Under the pieces are notes generated by a model, which did no database searches, was not told the DNA's origin, and saw nothing but the letters and a program-made list of their open reading frames with translations. DNA of 64,000 nt from Thermocrinis minervae (GTDB lineage: Bacteria > Aquificota > Aquificia > Aquificales > Aquificaceae): positions 352,486-416,485 of the forward strand of contig NZ_LT670846.1 of the NCBI RefSeq assembly GCF_900142435.1, in the 5' to 3' direction. Positions 43,563 through 50,951 of the stretch are shown here, one piece after another. Position 1 is the stretch's first letter. Each line of letters opens with the position of its first letter. The translations under genes and the position numbers were made by a program.

Positions 43563-44512
43563 AGCCTTACCTTCCTTAGGTGATCCTGGTAGTCAACGCT
43601 GAAGGAGTGTTTTCCTGTACCATCTGCCACAAAGTAAAGATAGGGTACATTTGCTGGATAGAGGGCTGCCTTTAATGAATCCAGCCCTGGATTGCATATG
43701 GGTGTGGGTGGAAGCCCGTAGTATACATAAGTGTTGTAAGGATCTTCAAAGTTAAGGTCTTTTTTGGTCAGGATACCCTCCCACATACCTCTTCTCTTCA
43801 GAGCGTATATAACTGTGGGGTCTATTTGGAGTTTCATGTTCTCTTTAATTCGGTTGTATATGACTGCTGCCACAAGAGGTTTTTCTGAAGGCAATGCTGT
43901 TTCTTTCTCTATCATGGAAGCTATTATGACCCATTTTTCTAAGGTTAGTCCTTTCTTGGGTAACTCCTGACGGAGTTGAGCTGTTTTTTTCATGAAGTTT
44001 TTAAACATCACGTCTACTATATGCGAAGGGTGGGTGTTCTTTGAGAAGAAGTATGTGTCTGGGAATAAAAAGCCTTCCATGCTGTAGGTTGCAAGGCCAT
44101 ACTTTTTAACAGTCTTTGGAGAAAGAGCGTACTCCAAGAAGTCTTTAGAAGAGCATATCTTTTTTTCCTCCAATAGCTTAGCTATGTCATAAAGATCATA
44201 CCCTTCTGGAACGGTGATCTTGTAAAGCTTTCTAAGGCCGTACCTTATCTTCCTGTAGGCATCCCACGGAAAGACTATGCCATCAAACTCGTACTCACCA
44301 GCCTCAAGCTTACCTCTAAAAAGTGCATGTATAGTTAGAAAAGAAAAGGGGCTTCTTATTATGCCCTCCCTATAGAGGCGTATAGCTGTATCCAAGCTGC
44401 TCTCACCGTAAGGTATCTCCACAGTCTTTTTATACACCCTGACGGGCATAAACTGGTAAAGGATTCCCCAAAATGACAGTATAGAAAGGACTATTAGTAG
44501 CTTTATCCTCAT
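43550..44512 (-). CDS. mltG: Endolytic transglycosylase MltG (YceG-like)
   Basis: 320 residues: one N-terminal TM helix, then the YceG-like domain with VPEGYDLYDIAKLL, EGFLFPDTYFF, the catalytic Glu in IIASMIEKETALPSEKPLVAAVIYNRI, and LQIDPTVIYAL plus PYNTYVYYGLPPTPICNPG. It cuts nascent glycan strands and ends their synthesis. It overlaps ruvX by four bases. Confidence 0.96.
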   Translation of the reverse strand: MRIKLLIVLSILSFWGILYQFMPVRVYKKTVEIPYGESSLDTAIRLYREGIIRSPFSFLTIHALFRGKLEAGEYEFDGIVFPWDAYRKIRYGLRKLYKITVPEGYDLYDIAKLLEEKKICSSKDFLEYALSPKTVKKYGLATYSMEGFLFPDTYFFSKNTHPSHIVDVMFKNFMKKTAQLRQELPKKGLTLEKWVIIASMIEKETALPSEKPLVAAVIYNRIKENMKLQIDPTVIYALKRRGMWEGILTKKDLNFEDPYNTYVYYGLPPTPICNPGLDSLKAALYPANVPYLYFVADGTGKHSFSVDYQDHLRKVRLYRR

Positions 44513-44913
44513 CCATCTAAACCAAGGTACTCTTTGAGTATGACATAAGCAGCCATGGCGTCCTTTATCTCTTTTCTCTTCTTTGAAGGAAGCTGAGCTA
44601 TGTACGAGTAAGCTTCCTTAGTGGTAAACCTTTCATCCCACAGGACTATCTGCACAGAATCCTTTAGGTATTCCCTAAGTTTTCTTACAAACTCTTTTAC
44701 TTCCTGAGCCCTTTGACCCTCCTTACCCCTAAGGGTTAAGGGAAGACCTACTACCACTAAAGAGACGTTGTACTGTTCTACAAGGTTTTTAAAGTAAGAA
44801 AAAAAAGCCTCACCGTTCTTAAAAGAAGTTAGAGGTGAGGCTATCTTAAGTTCTGTGTCTCCTATAGCTACACCTATCTTTTTGCTTCCGTAGTCCAGGG
44901 CTAAAACTTTCAA
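44509..44913 (-). CDS. Putative pre-16S rRNA nuclease / RuvX family (YqgF)
   Basis: 134 residues with an RNase H-like fold: ALDYGSKKIGVAIGD at the N-terminus (first acidic residue), VVVGLPLTLRGKEG, and WDERFTTKEAY carrying further acidic residues. Family members process the 5' end of 16S rRNA or resolve DNA junctions. It is frequently paired with mltG, as here. It overlaps the DUF2892 gene by four bases. Confidence 0.95.
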   Translation of the reverse strand: MKVLALDYGSKKIGVAIGDTELKIASPLTSFKNGEAFFSYFKNLVEQYNVSLVVVGLPLTLRGKEGQRAQEVKEFVRKLREYLKDSVQIVLWDERFTTKEAYSYIAQLPSKKRKEIKDAMAAYVILKEYLGLDG

Positions 44914-45095
44914 CCTGTCCTAAAGCCAAGAACCTTGTATAGAGGACAGAAGCCGATGGCTGAGGTTATGAGAAAGACTATCCCTATTATTCCCAGTATC
45001 CAGTAAGCACCGCCGTGAGTAACGGCTAGATACAAAAACACAAGTGCAAGAACTATCCTAACGAGCCTGTCCCAAGTGGCCATGTTCTTTTCCAT
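44910..45095 (-). CDS. DUF2892 small membrane protein (YgaP-TM like)
   Basis: 61 residues with two TM helices and the family motif GFCPLYKVLG at the C-terminus, matching DUF2892 proteins (the membrane part of YgaP-type rhodaneses). No rhodanese domain is attached. The ATG at 45095 follows AAGGAGGTG by about seven bases; the longer frame to 45134 runs through promoter sequence. Function is unknown, possibly linked to sulfur handling. Confidence 0.85.
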   Translation of the reverse strand: MEKNMATWDRLVRIVLALVFLYLAVTHGGAYWILGIIGIVFLITSAIGFCPLYKVLGFRTG

Positions 45096-45140
45096 GATTA
45101 ACACCTCCTTATAGAGTAAAAATATACTATACATTACCCC

Positions 45141-45169
45141 TTGACAAACTTAAATTAGTTCACTAAATT
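45141..45169 (+). promoter_or_regulatory. Sigma-70-type promoter of hsp20 with internal inverted repeat
   Basis: TTGACA (45141-45146) and TAAATT (45164-45169) are 17 bases apart. An imperfect inverted repeat (core TTAGT-TC-ACTAA, 45154-45166, with matching AAAT/ATTT flanks) covers the spacer and -10, the place for a repressor operator. Confidence 0.75.
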
Positions 45170-45204
45170 TATTTGTGTAAACTACTATAAAGGAGGTGAT
45201 AGCC

Positions 45205-45642
45205 ATGAAGAGAGGAATGATGCTTTGGAGTCCCTTTGCAGAGCTGGAGCGTATAAGAAAGGAGTTTGATAGGTTGTTGGAAGAGTTTCTACCAGCCAGG
45301 GCTGAGGAAGTAGAAGTACGTTTTATGCCAGCTGTTGAAGTCTATGAAACGGACGGAGAGCTTGTAGTAAAGGCAGAGGTACCGGGTGTAAAGAAGGAGG
45401 ACATAGAGGTAGTTGTCAAGGATAACACCCTCTACATAAGGGGTGAGAAGAAGGAAGAGAAAGAGGAGAAGACTCAAACTGTCCACAGGATAGAAAGGGT
45501 GTACGGAAAGTTTGAAAGAGCCATACCTCTACCTACAGAAGTTAACCTTGAGGGTGTGAAGGCAGAATACAAGGACGGAGTCATAGAAATAAGGTTCCCA
45601 AAGGCTCAAAGTGCAAAAGAGACAAAGATAGAGCTCAAGTAA
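45205..45642 (+). CDS. Small heat-shock protein Hsp20
   Basis: 145-residue alpha-crystallin chaperone that holds unfolding proteins. After a short N-terminal arm, the alpha-crystallin domain runs from MPAVEVYETDGELVVKAEVPGV to GVKAEYKDGVIEIRFPK, including the A-x-x-x-n-G-v-L-like motif. The start is the ATG at 45205, eight bases after AGGAGG; an in-frame GTG at 45196 lies inside the SD. A consensus promoter precedes it. The 3' end overlaps murA by eight bases. Confidence 0.96.
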   Translation: MKRGMMLWSPFAELERIRKEFDRLLEEFLPARAEEVEVRFMPAVEVYETDGELVVKAEVPGVKKEDIEVVVKDNTLYIRGEKKEEKEEKTQTVHRIERVYGKFERAIPLPTEVNLEGVKAEYKDGVIEIRFPKAQSAKETKIELK

Positions 45643-46927
45643 GCCCCTCTTCCCCCCTTTCCCTTTTTACACAAGCTCCTAGCTGATTCAGCTTTTCCTC
45701 AAGCCTTTCGTAACCCCTGTCCAGGTGATACACATCCCTAACTATGGTGGTTCCCTCGGCTACTAAGCCTGCCAGTACTAAAGATGCGGAAGCTCTAAGG
45801 TCTGTGGAGAAAACCTCAGCACCTGTAAGTTTCTTTACGCCATTAACTATTGCGAGTCTGCCATGAACCTCTATCTTAGCTCCCATACGGTTGAGCTCAG
45901 CCACATGTTGAAATCTGTTTTCAAATATATTCTCTTGAATCTTTGACACACCATCAGCTAGACACAACATAGCCATAAACTGGGCTTGCATATCCGTCGG
46001 AAACCCTGGGTACTCAGCCGTTGATATCTCCAATGGGAATATCCTACCTCTTGACCTTATCCTAATACTATCCCTAGAGATTACGTCTATTAGAGCACCA
46101 GCTTCCTTGAGCTTTTCAAGAACGCTTCCCATATGGTCTACCCTTACGTTCTGCAAGGTAACATCTCCTCCTGTCATAAAGGCACCTACAAGCAATGTAC
46201 CAGCTTCTATCCTGTCTGGAATCACCCTATGATGGAAACCTTTTAGTTCTCTTGATCCCTTTATTATGGCAGTTCTGTCATCTATGTGAATTTCCACTCC
46301 CATACTCTTTAAAACTTCTACTAAATCCATTACCTCTGGTTCCAAGGCTATATTCCTAAGTACGCTCGTCCTTTCACACATACTTAGGAACATAAGGGCG
46401 TTCTCAGTCCCTGTAACTGTTATGACTTCGAAGGTGTATTCTACAGGCCTTATTTTCTCTACTGTAGCCTTTATGTAGCCATGCTCTACGCTTATTCTAG
46501 CCCCACCCTTCTCAAAGACCTTAAGGTGCTGATCTATGGCCCTTACACCTATGGCACACCCACCAGGCATGGACACGTAAGCTCTTCCAAACCTTGCTAG
46601 CAGTGGTCCCATGCAGAGGATGGAAGCTCTCATTCTGCGTACCAGGGAGTCTGGTGCTGTAAAACTGTTCACTTCCTTAGCGTTTAGAAGGACAGAGTTT
46701 CCACTGATTTCAAGTCTTGCACCCAGATGTTTTAGAAGTTCGTAGGCGTTTTTTACGTCAAGGAGGTCTGGGACATCCTCCAGGAAACAGTCTTCTTCGG
46801 TGAGAAGGCTTGCCATCAGTATGGGAAGGGTAGCGTTCTTGGACCCAGATACACGTACTGTTCCTTTTAAGGGCTTACCACCCTCTACTACGAAGTACTC
46901 AGAGGTATATGAGGTTGTGCTTATCAT
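45635..46927 (-). CDS. murA: UDP-N-acetylglucosamine 1-carboxyvinyltransferase
   Basis: First committed step of peptidoglycan synthesis. The catalytic Cys lies in PGGCAIGVRAIDQHL, so the enzyme should be fosfomycin-sensitive in principle. GSKNATLPIL, PDRIEAGT and EYPGFPTDMQAQF are also intact. 430 residues is normal, with a short extra N-terminal arm (MISTTSYTSEY). Its start lies inside the small upstream ORF, which suggests coupled expression. Confidence 0.97.
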   Translation of the reverse strand: MISTTSYTSEYFVVEGGKPLKGTVRVSGSKNATLPILMASLLTEEDCFLEDVPDLLDVKNAYELLKHLGARLEISGNSVLLNAKEVNSFTAPDSLVRRMRASILCMGPLLARFGRAYVSMPGGCAIGVRAIDQHLKVFEKGGARISVEHGYIKATVEKIRPVEYTFEVITVTGTENALMFLSMCERTSVLRNIALEPEVMDLVEVLKSMGVEIHIDDRTAIIKGSRELKGFHHRVIPDRIEAGTLLVGAFMTGGDVTLQNVRVDHMGSVLEKLKEAGALIDVISRDSIRIRSRGRIFPLEISTAEYPGFPTDMQAQFMAMLCLADGVSKIQENIFENRFQHVAELNRMGAKIEVHGRLAIVNGVKKLTGAEVFSTDLRASASLVLAGLVAEGTTIVRDVYHLDRGYERLEEKLNQLGACVKRERGEEGLT

Positions 46928-47072
46928 CCCTTGGTATGATTATCTTTACTGGCTCCCACATTTTTGAATAGAAGATGAGAAGTCCGTCATCTTCTTCACA
47001 GTACTCAGCTTCTTTATCCGAGTATATTACCACTATCTTATCTTCTTCCTCTCTGATGATTGGGTAAATCAT
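46899..47072 (-). CDS. 57-residue acidic small protein between RAM-domain gene and murA
   Basis: Not recognised. The frame starts with an ATGA overlap on the preceding stop and runs 29 bases into murA. The product begins MIYPIIREEEDKIVVIYSDK, continues through an acidic EEDD stretch and LLIFYSKMWEPVKIIIPRDD, and reads like a compact beta protein. Overlaps at both ends and sensible composition support a real gene in the hemA-RAM-murA operon. No function can be given. Confidence 0.65.
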   Translation of the reverse strand: MIYPIIREEEDKIVVIYSDKEAEYCEEDDGLLIFYSKMWEPVKIIIPRDDKHNLIYL

Positions 47073-47368
47073 ATCCTGACTACCACGCAGGTGAGAGCTT
47101 CTTTCACACCTTCCAAAGAGTGTATCTTGTTTATAACAAGCCTGCCTAGTTCATCCTGGTTTTTAACTTCTGCGAAGACTATTATGTCATAAGGACCAGT
47201 GACTACGTCTGCTGTTCTTACACCTTCAAAGGTGGAAAGGGCCAGCATTATTGAGGGTATTTCCCTTGGGTCTGCCTTTATAAGTATGTACGCCTTTACG
47301 GAGTATTCTGATTCAAGCTCCATAAGCTCTGTTATGGACATAGGGTAGTTTTCGTGTCTCGTTTCCAT
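47069..47368 (-). CDS. Stand-alone Lrp/AsnC ligand-binding (RAM) domain protein
   Basis: 99 residues. After about 20 N-terminal residues the product is only the alpha-beta RAM fold of Lrp/AsnC regulators (VKAYILIKADPREIPSIMLAL, VRTADVVTGPYDIIVFAEV, INKIHSLEGVKEALTCVVV) with no DNA-binding domain. Such proteins usually bind amino acids or modulate full-length regulators. The ATG at 47368 has a strong SD (GGAGGAGG) and lies inside the end of hemA, so haem synthesis and this sensor are co-expressed. Confidence 0.9.
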   Translation of the reverse strand: METRHENYPMSITELMELESEYSVKAYILIKADPREIPSIMLALSTFEGVRTADVVTGPYDIIVFAEVKNQDELGRLVINKIHSLEGVKEALTCVVVRI

Positions 47369-48536
47369 CTGCTTCCTCCTCCATGAATATTTTAAGCAAC
47401 TTAGGGGCTTCTTCGGGGTTTTTCTTTACCTCTTCCATAAGCCTGTGTATGAGCCTCCTTACTCTTGGACTTCTTATTTCCTCTTCCCTCCAACTCTCTT
47501 TTAACCTTTTGAGCTGTTCTTCTATATCCAAGAGTTTTAACCATCTTAAGAACTTTTCTACTTCATCCCATACTATCATTTCGCCTTTTTCCTTTTCTTT
47601 CTGCCTTTGGAAAAGGTTCTTCTGAGCTATCTCCTTAAGGTCATCTATGTCATAAAGGAACACCTCGTCCACCTGGTTTACTTCGGGGTTTACGTTTCTA
47701 GGTACAGATATGTCAATAATAAACATGGGTTGGTATCTTCTCTTCTTTATGGCTTTCTTTACATCCTCGGGGTTAAGGAGGTACTCTTTAGATGCTGTAG
47801 AGAAAATAAGCACGTCAAACTCGTGCAGATGATCTTTGAAGCTCTCAAACTGAAGCGCATGCCCACCTAATCTCTGGGCAAGCTCCACAGCCTTTGAATA
47901 GGTCCTGTTAGTTATGTATACGTCGGCCTTTAGCTTTTTCAGGTATCCTGCTGAGAGTTCAGCCATCTCTCCAGCACCCACCAAAAGCACCTTTATGCCA
48001 TGTAGGTTTCCAAAGATCTTCCTTGACAACTCTACGGCTACCCAGCTTACTGACACGGCGCTCTTGCTTATACCTGTCTCGGTCCTTACCCTTTTGGCTG
48101 TTCTCATGGCAAAGTCAAAGAGTCTGTTGAGGATTTTCCCAGTTGTGCCGAAAGCTTTAGCCATAAAGAAAGCCTGCTTAAACTGTGAAGTTATCTGGGT
48201 CTCACCCACTACCATTGAATCTAGACTTGAGGCTACCCTTAGTATGTGAGCTACGGCTTCCTTTCCTTCTTTTAAAAAGGCTTTAAGCTTATGTTTGTTG
48301 TGTATTCCTTTAAAGCTCAAGAAGGTATCCACGGTGCTTTTTAGCTGCTCTTCTGTGCCGTACGCATAGATCTCAACCCTGTTACACGTAGAAAGAAGGA
48401 AAAACTCTAGATCTTCAGATAAAACCTTTAGCTTTGGTAGTAGATGTTCAAGGTCTTTGTCTGTGCACGCCAGTAGCTCCCTCTCCTCCACAGGAGCAGT
48501 CTTGAAGTTAAGCCCCCATACGAATATGCTTTTCAT
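47313..48536 (-). CDS. hemA: Glutamyl-tRNA reductase
   Basis: First step of the C5 haem pathway, reducing glutamyl-tRNA to glutamate-1-semialdehyde. The catalytic Cys is in LLSTCNRVEIYA, the substrate region SSLDSMVVGETQI is intact, the NADPH-binding GAGEMAELSAGYL follows, and a C-terminal helical dimerisation domain completes 407 residues. TATATT lies eight bases before the ATG. Downstream overlaps lead to the RAM-domain gene and murA. Confidence 0.97.
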   Translation of the reverse strand: MKSIFVWGLNFKTAPVEERELLACTDKDLEHLLPKLKVLSEDLEFFLLSTCNRVEIYAYGTEEQLKSTVDTFLSFKGIHNKHKLKAFLKEGKEAVAHILRVASSLDSMVVGETQITSQFKQAFFMAKAFGTTGKILNRLFDFAMRTAKRVRTETGISKSAVSVSWVAVELSRKIFGNLHGIKVLLVGAGEMAELSAGYLKKLKADVYITNRTYSKAVELAQRLGGHALQFESFKDHLHEFDVLIFSTASKEYLLNPEDVKKAIKKRRYQPMFIIDISVPRNVNPEVNQVDEVFLYDIDDLKEIAQKNLFQRQKEKEKGEMIVWDEVEKFLRWLKLLDIEEQLKRLKESWREEEIRSPRVRRLIHRLMEEVKKNPEEAPKLLKIFMEEEADGNETRKLPYVHNRAYGA

Positions 48537-48555
48537 CAGGTATTAATATAACTCA

Positions 48556-48861
48556 TCACTGACATATGAAGGCCATCACCACAAGTCTTTCTTCTGCAAA
48601 GAATCCGTGTGGTTCGTTAGGCTCGTACTGCAGAGCCTGACCCTTTTCTAGCCTTATTCCGTTTTCTTCTGAGCCAGCAAAAAACACACCTTTCCCTTCC
48701 AACACTACGGTTATCACGTGGTAAGGAGATGTGTGCAGGTTTATCTTCTGCCCCGGCTCGAGGTAAAAGCATATTACTCTCACTTTATCGCCTTTTGCCA
48801 GAAGCTCCTTCTGCGGAATGAGAGGTGAGAAGTTTACATTTGGTGATAGGATCTGAGCCAT
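48556..48861 (-). CDS. Small cupin-domain protein
   Basis: 101 residues of a single cupin barrel: LEPGQKINLHTSPYHVITVVLEGKGVFF (motif 1, with His ligands partly kept) and LQYEPNEPHGFFA (motif 2, with PHGF). The motif 1 HxH is reduced, so metal binding is uncertain. It is downstream of a CopD-like membrane gene by five bases. A sensor or small-molecule binding role is generic for the family. Confidence 0.87.
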   Translation of the reverse strand: MAQILSPNVNFSPLIPQKELLAKGDKVRVICFYLEPGQKINLHTSPYHVITVVLEGKGVFFAGSEENGIRLEKGQALQYEPNEPHGFFAEERLVVMAFICQ

Positions 48862-48866
48862 ATTTT

Positions 48867-49322
48867 TTAGCCTCCGAACCTCAATTTTGCAGCAAGGAAG
48901 ACTATAAGAAGGCTGAGAACAAGGTTTATAAAACCTAGGACTCTAGCCATAAAGCGATGAAACTTAGATTCTATGGCCTTCTTACCAAAGTAAAGGTCAT
49001 GGACCAAGGAAACTATCACTACGAAGACGAAAAGCCCTATTTTTTCCCAAAGGGTCTTTGTGTAAGGGTTGGAAAAGTCAAGGATGTTTTCAAAACCGAG
49101 TATGTAATGTATGTTCCCTAAACCTGTTACGAAGAGCAAAAATAGGGCTCCAAAGGTCCCATAAAAGCTAAACCTTTTGCCCACTTCTTGGAAGGCCTGA
49201 TCCCTTATGGGAAGCTTCCTTATGTATGGTGATACTACGAAGACAAGGAACAGCATACCACCAACCCAGAGGCTTGCAAGGATAATATGCACGAACAGCA
49301 CAAGCTCTCTAAGAGTAGTCAT
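48867..49322 (-). CDS. CopD-like four-TM membrane protein
   Basis: 151 residues with four TM helices. The N-terminal HIILASLWVGGMLFLVFVVSPY motif and the second-half GLGNIHYI and LVHDLYFG histidines match the CopD/DUF4149-like membrane family. His residues near the membrane could bind haem or copper. It is the middle gene of a three-gene minus-strand run. Actual copper transport is not established by the sequence. Confidence 0.78.
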   Translation of the reverse strand: MTTLRELVLFVHIILASLWVGGMLFLVFVVSPYIRKLPIRDQAFQEVGKRFSFYGTFGALFLLFVTGLGNIHYILGFENILDFSNPYTKTLWEKIGLFVFVVIVSLVHDLYFGKKAIESKFHRFMARVLGFINLVLSLLIVFLAAKLRFGG

Positions 49323-49339
49323 TTACTTACTATTATAGT

Positions 49340-49684
49340 CTATCCTTTGAGGATGGCAAGGTAAAGCTCTTCAAGACACAGTATCCATCTGGGTGGAGTA
49401 AGACTTGTGGAACATCCAAGGGAAGAAGTATCGTAGAACTTGAAGGCTCTTGGGTTTGAAGGATCATGCACGAAGGCAAAGACAGTACCCTGAGATAGGT
49501 AGCCGAGGCTTTTTTTCCAGTCTTTTATCTGGTTGGCTATCTGTGCTAGCTTCTGGATGGCTCCCTCTCTGTCTAAAGTTTCCTTTTTTCCTTCCTTCAG
49601 GTCTTCAAAGATCCACCTTCCCTCTGGCAGTTCTTTGGAAAGTTCAACGAGCCTCTCCTCTGACATAAGACCATAGAACCTCAT
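49340..49684 (-). CDS. Hypothetical protein
   Basis: 114 residues, not recognised. It is helical in the first 70 residues, then a beta-like segment (TVFAFVHDPSNPRAFKFYDTSSLGC) and a C-terminal helix. No signal peptide or TM segment is seen. It precedes the CopD-like gene by 17 bases and is divergent from the alpha/beta hydrolase. Confidence 0.6.
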   Translation of the reverse strand: MRFYGLMSEERLVELSKELPEGRWIFEDLKEGKKETLDREGAIQKLAQIANQIKDWKKSLGYLSQGTVFAFVHDPSNPRAFKFYDTSSLGCSTSLTPPRWILCLEELYLAILKG

Positions 49685-49689
49685 AACTG

Positions 49690-49695
49690 TATACT
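49690..49695 (+). promoter_or_regulatory. TATACT -10 box directly before hydrolase gene
   Basis: TATACT ends seven bases before the ATG at 49703 with no SD, another leaderless-type start. Confidence 0.45.
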
Positions 49696-49702
49696 ATAAA
49701 CC

Positions 49703-50410
49703 ATGTTCGTGCTTGAAGAACCTAACAAGGAAAGGCTTTTAATACACCTACATGGCTTTGCATCAAGCGTAAGGTCGAACAAGGTAAACCTTCTAAGGGA
49801 GCTAAGCCTTTCCACTGGTGCCTTTTCCTTTTTTGCCATGGACATGGACTACCATACAACTACAACCACTAGGGTGCTCTCCTTGCTCGAGGCTCTTATC
49901 GTTGGCTTTTCAAAGAGATACAACCACATAGTGCTTAGCGGAAGTTCCCACGGCGCTTATGTGGTCCTTAACTTTTTAAGGTATAGAGAATTTCCAAGGA
50001 ACCTAAAAGCTGCTATTCTTTTGTCTCCTTCTTACTCTACTCTGGCTCTCATAATAAAGGAGTATGGAGAAGAATACTGTAAGGTTTGGTTGGAAGGGAA
50101 GGAGGATCTGTACATAAAAGAATGTGACACAGGGATGGAGCTTGCCATAAACAGAGAGTTTGCTGTGGACATAATCCAAAGGGGCTACGAGATAATAAAA
50201 GGTCAGGAGGTTGACTTTCCTCAAAAGCCACCCGTTAAGCTGTACGTGGTACACGGTACTGAGGATAAGGTTGTGCCAGTGGAACACTCACGCCTGTTTA
50301 CTAAAAGGGTTGAGTCAGTATACATAGAAGTAGAGGACGATCATAGACTTGATGCAACCTTTCAGAGGCTTTTAAAAGAGGGATTTTTTGAAGGATCATT
50401 CCTCGGTTGA
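49703..50410 (+). CDS. Alpha/beta-hydrolase (esterase-like)
   Basis: 235 residues with an alpha/beta-hydrolase layout: HLHGFASSVRSNK (oxyanion region), nucleophile elbow LSGSSHGAYV (Ser), and a late VVHGTEDKVVPVEHSR (acid) with DDHRL (His). It resembles the YqiA-type small esterases. The substrate is unknown. It is followed by the iscU operon after an 80-base gap. Confidence 0.82.
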   Translation: MFVLEEPNKERLLIHLHGFASSVRSNKVNLLRELSLSTGAFSFFAMDMDYHTTTTTRVLSLLEALIVGFSKRYNHIVLSGSSHGAYVVLNFLRYREFPRNLKAAILLSPSYSTLALIIKEYGEEYCKVWLEGKEDLYIKECDTGMELAINREFAVDIIQRGYEIIKGQEVDFPQKPPVKLYVVHGTEDKVVPVEHSRLFTKRVESVYIEVEDDHRLDATFQRLLKEGFFEGSFLG

Positions 50411-50423
50411 TTGATAAATCTCA

Positions 50424-50448
50424 TAGCATACAAACTTTTGTAGCATAC
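50424..50448. repeat. Direct repeat TAGCATAC upstream of iscU
   Basis: Two perfect copies of TAGCATAC (50424-50431 and 50441-50448) start 17 bases apart, in the 79-base gap before iscU. An inverted repeat ATTTTC-TGTA-GAAAAT follows at 50453-50468. Either could be an operator; no consensus IscR site is evident. Confidence 0.6.
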
Positions 50449-50489
50449 CTTCATTTTCTGTAGAAAATACTGTTTAGGAGGTGTGAGCC

Positions 50490-50951
50490 ATGTTTGAATA
50501 CAGTGAGAAGGTGCTTGATCACTTCTTGAACCCCAGGAACGTGGGTGTGCTTGAGGATGCCAACGCTGTAGGTCAGTGTGGTAATCCAGCCTGTGGTGAT
50601 GCCATGCTCTTTACTCTCAAGATAAATCCAGAGACTGATATAATAGAAGATGTGAGGTTCAAGACCTTTGGGTGTGGCTCAGCCATAGCCGTATCCTCAC
50701 AGCTAACCGAGATGATAAAGGGCAAGCCCATAAGCTATGCACTGAACCTCACCTACAAGGATATATTTGACGAGCTTGGCGGACTCCCACCCCAGAAGAT
50801 ACACTGCACCAACCTAGGTCTTGAGACCCTTCACGTAGCCATAAAGGACTACCTCATAAAGCAAGGAAGGCTTGAGGAAGCTGCTAAGATACCGGACTGC
50901 TACGAAGAGGAAGAAGAAGAAAGCAGGGAGTTTGAGTTCCTATCCACATGA
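50490..50951 (+). CDS. iscU: Fe-S cluster scaffold protein IscU
   Basis: 153 residues. The three cluster-ligand cysteines are in NPACGDAM, TFGCGSA and KIHCTNLG, with the intervening Asp of CGD kept. The C-terminal acidic tail (EEEEEES) is an extension. It assembles [2Fe-2S] and [4Fe-4S] clusters from cysteine desulfurase-derived sulfur; the desulfurase gene iscS is not in the window. A strong SD (AGGAGGTG) precedes it. It overlaps the PP-loop gene by four bases. Confidence 0.97.
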   Translation: MFEYSEKVLDHFLNPRNVGVLEDANAVGQCGNPACGDAMLFTLKINPETDIIEDVRFKTFGCGSAIAVSSQLTEMIKGKPISYALNLTYKDIFDELGGLPPQKIHCTNLGLETLHVAIKDYLIKQGRLEEAAKIPDCYEEEEEESREFEFLST

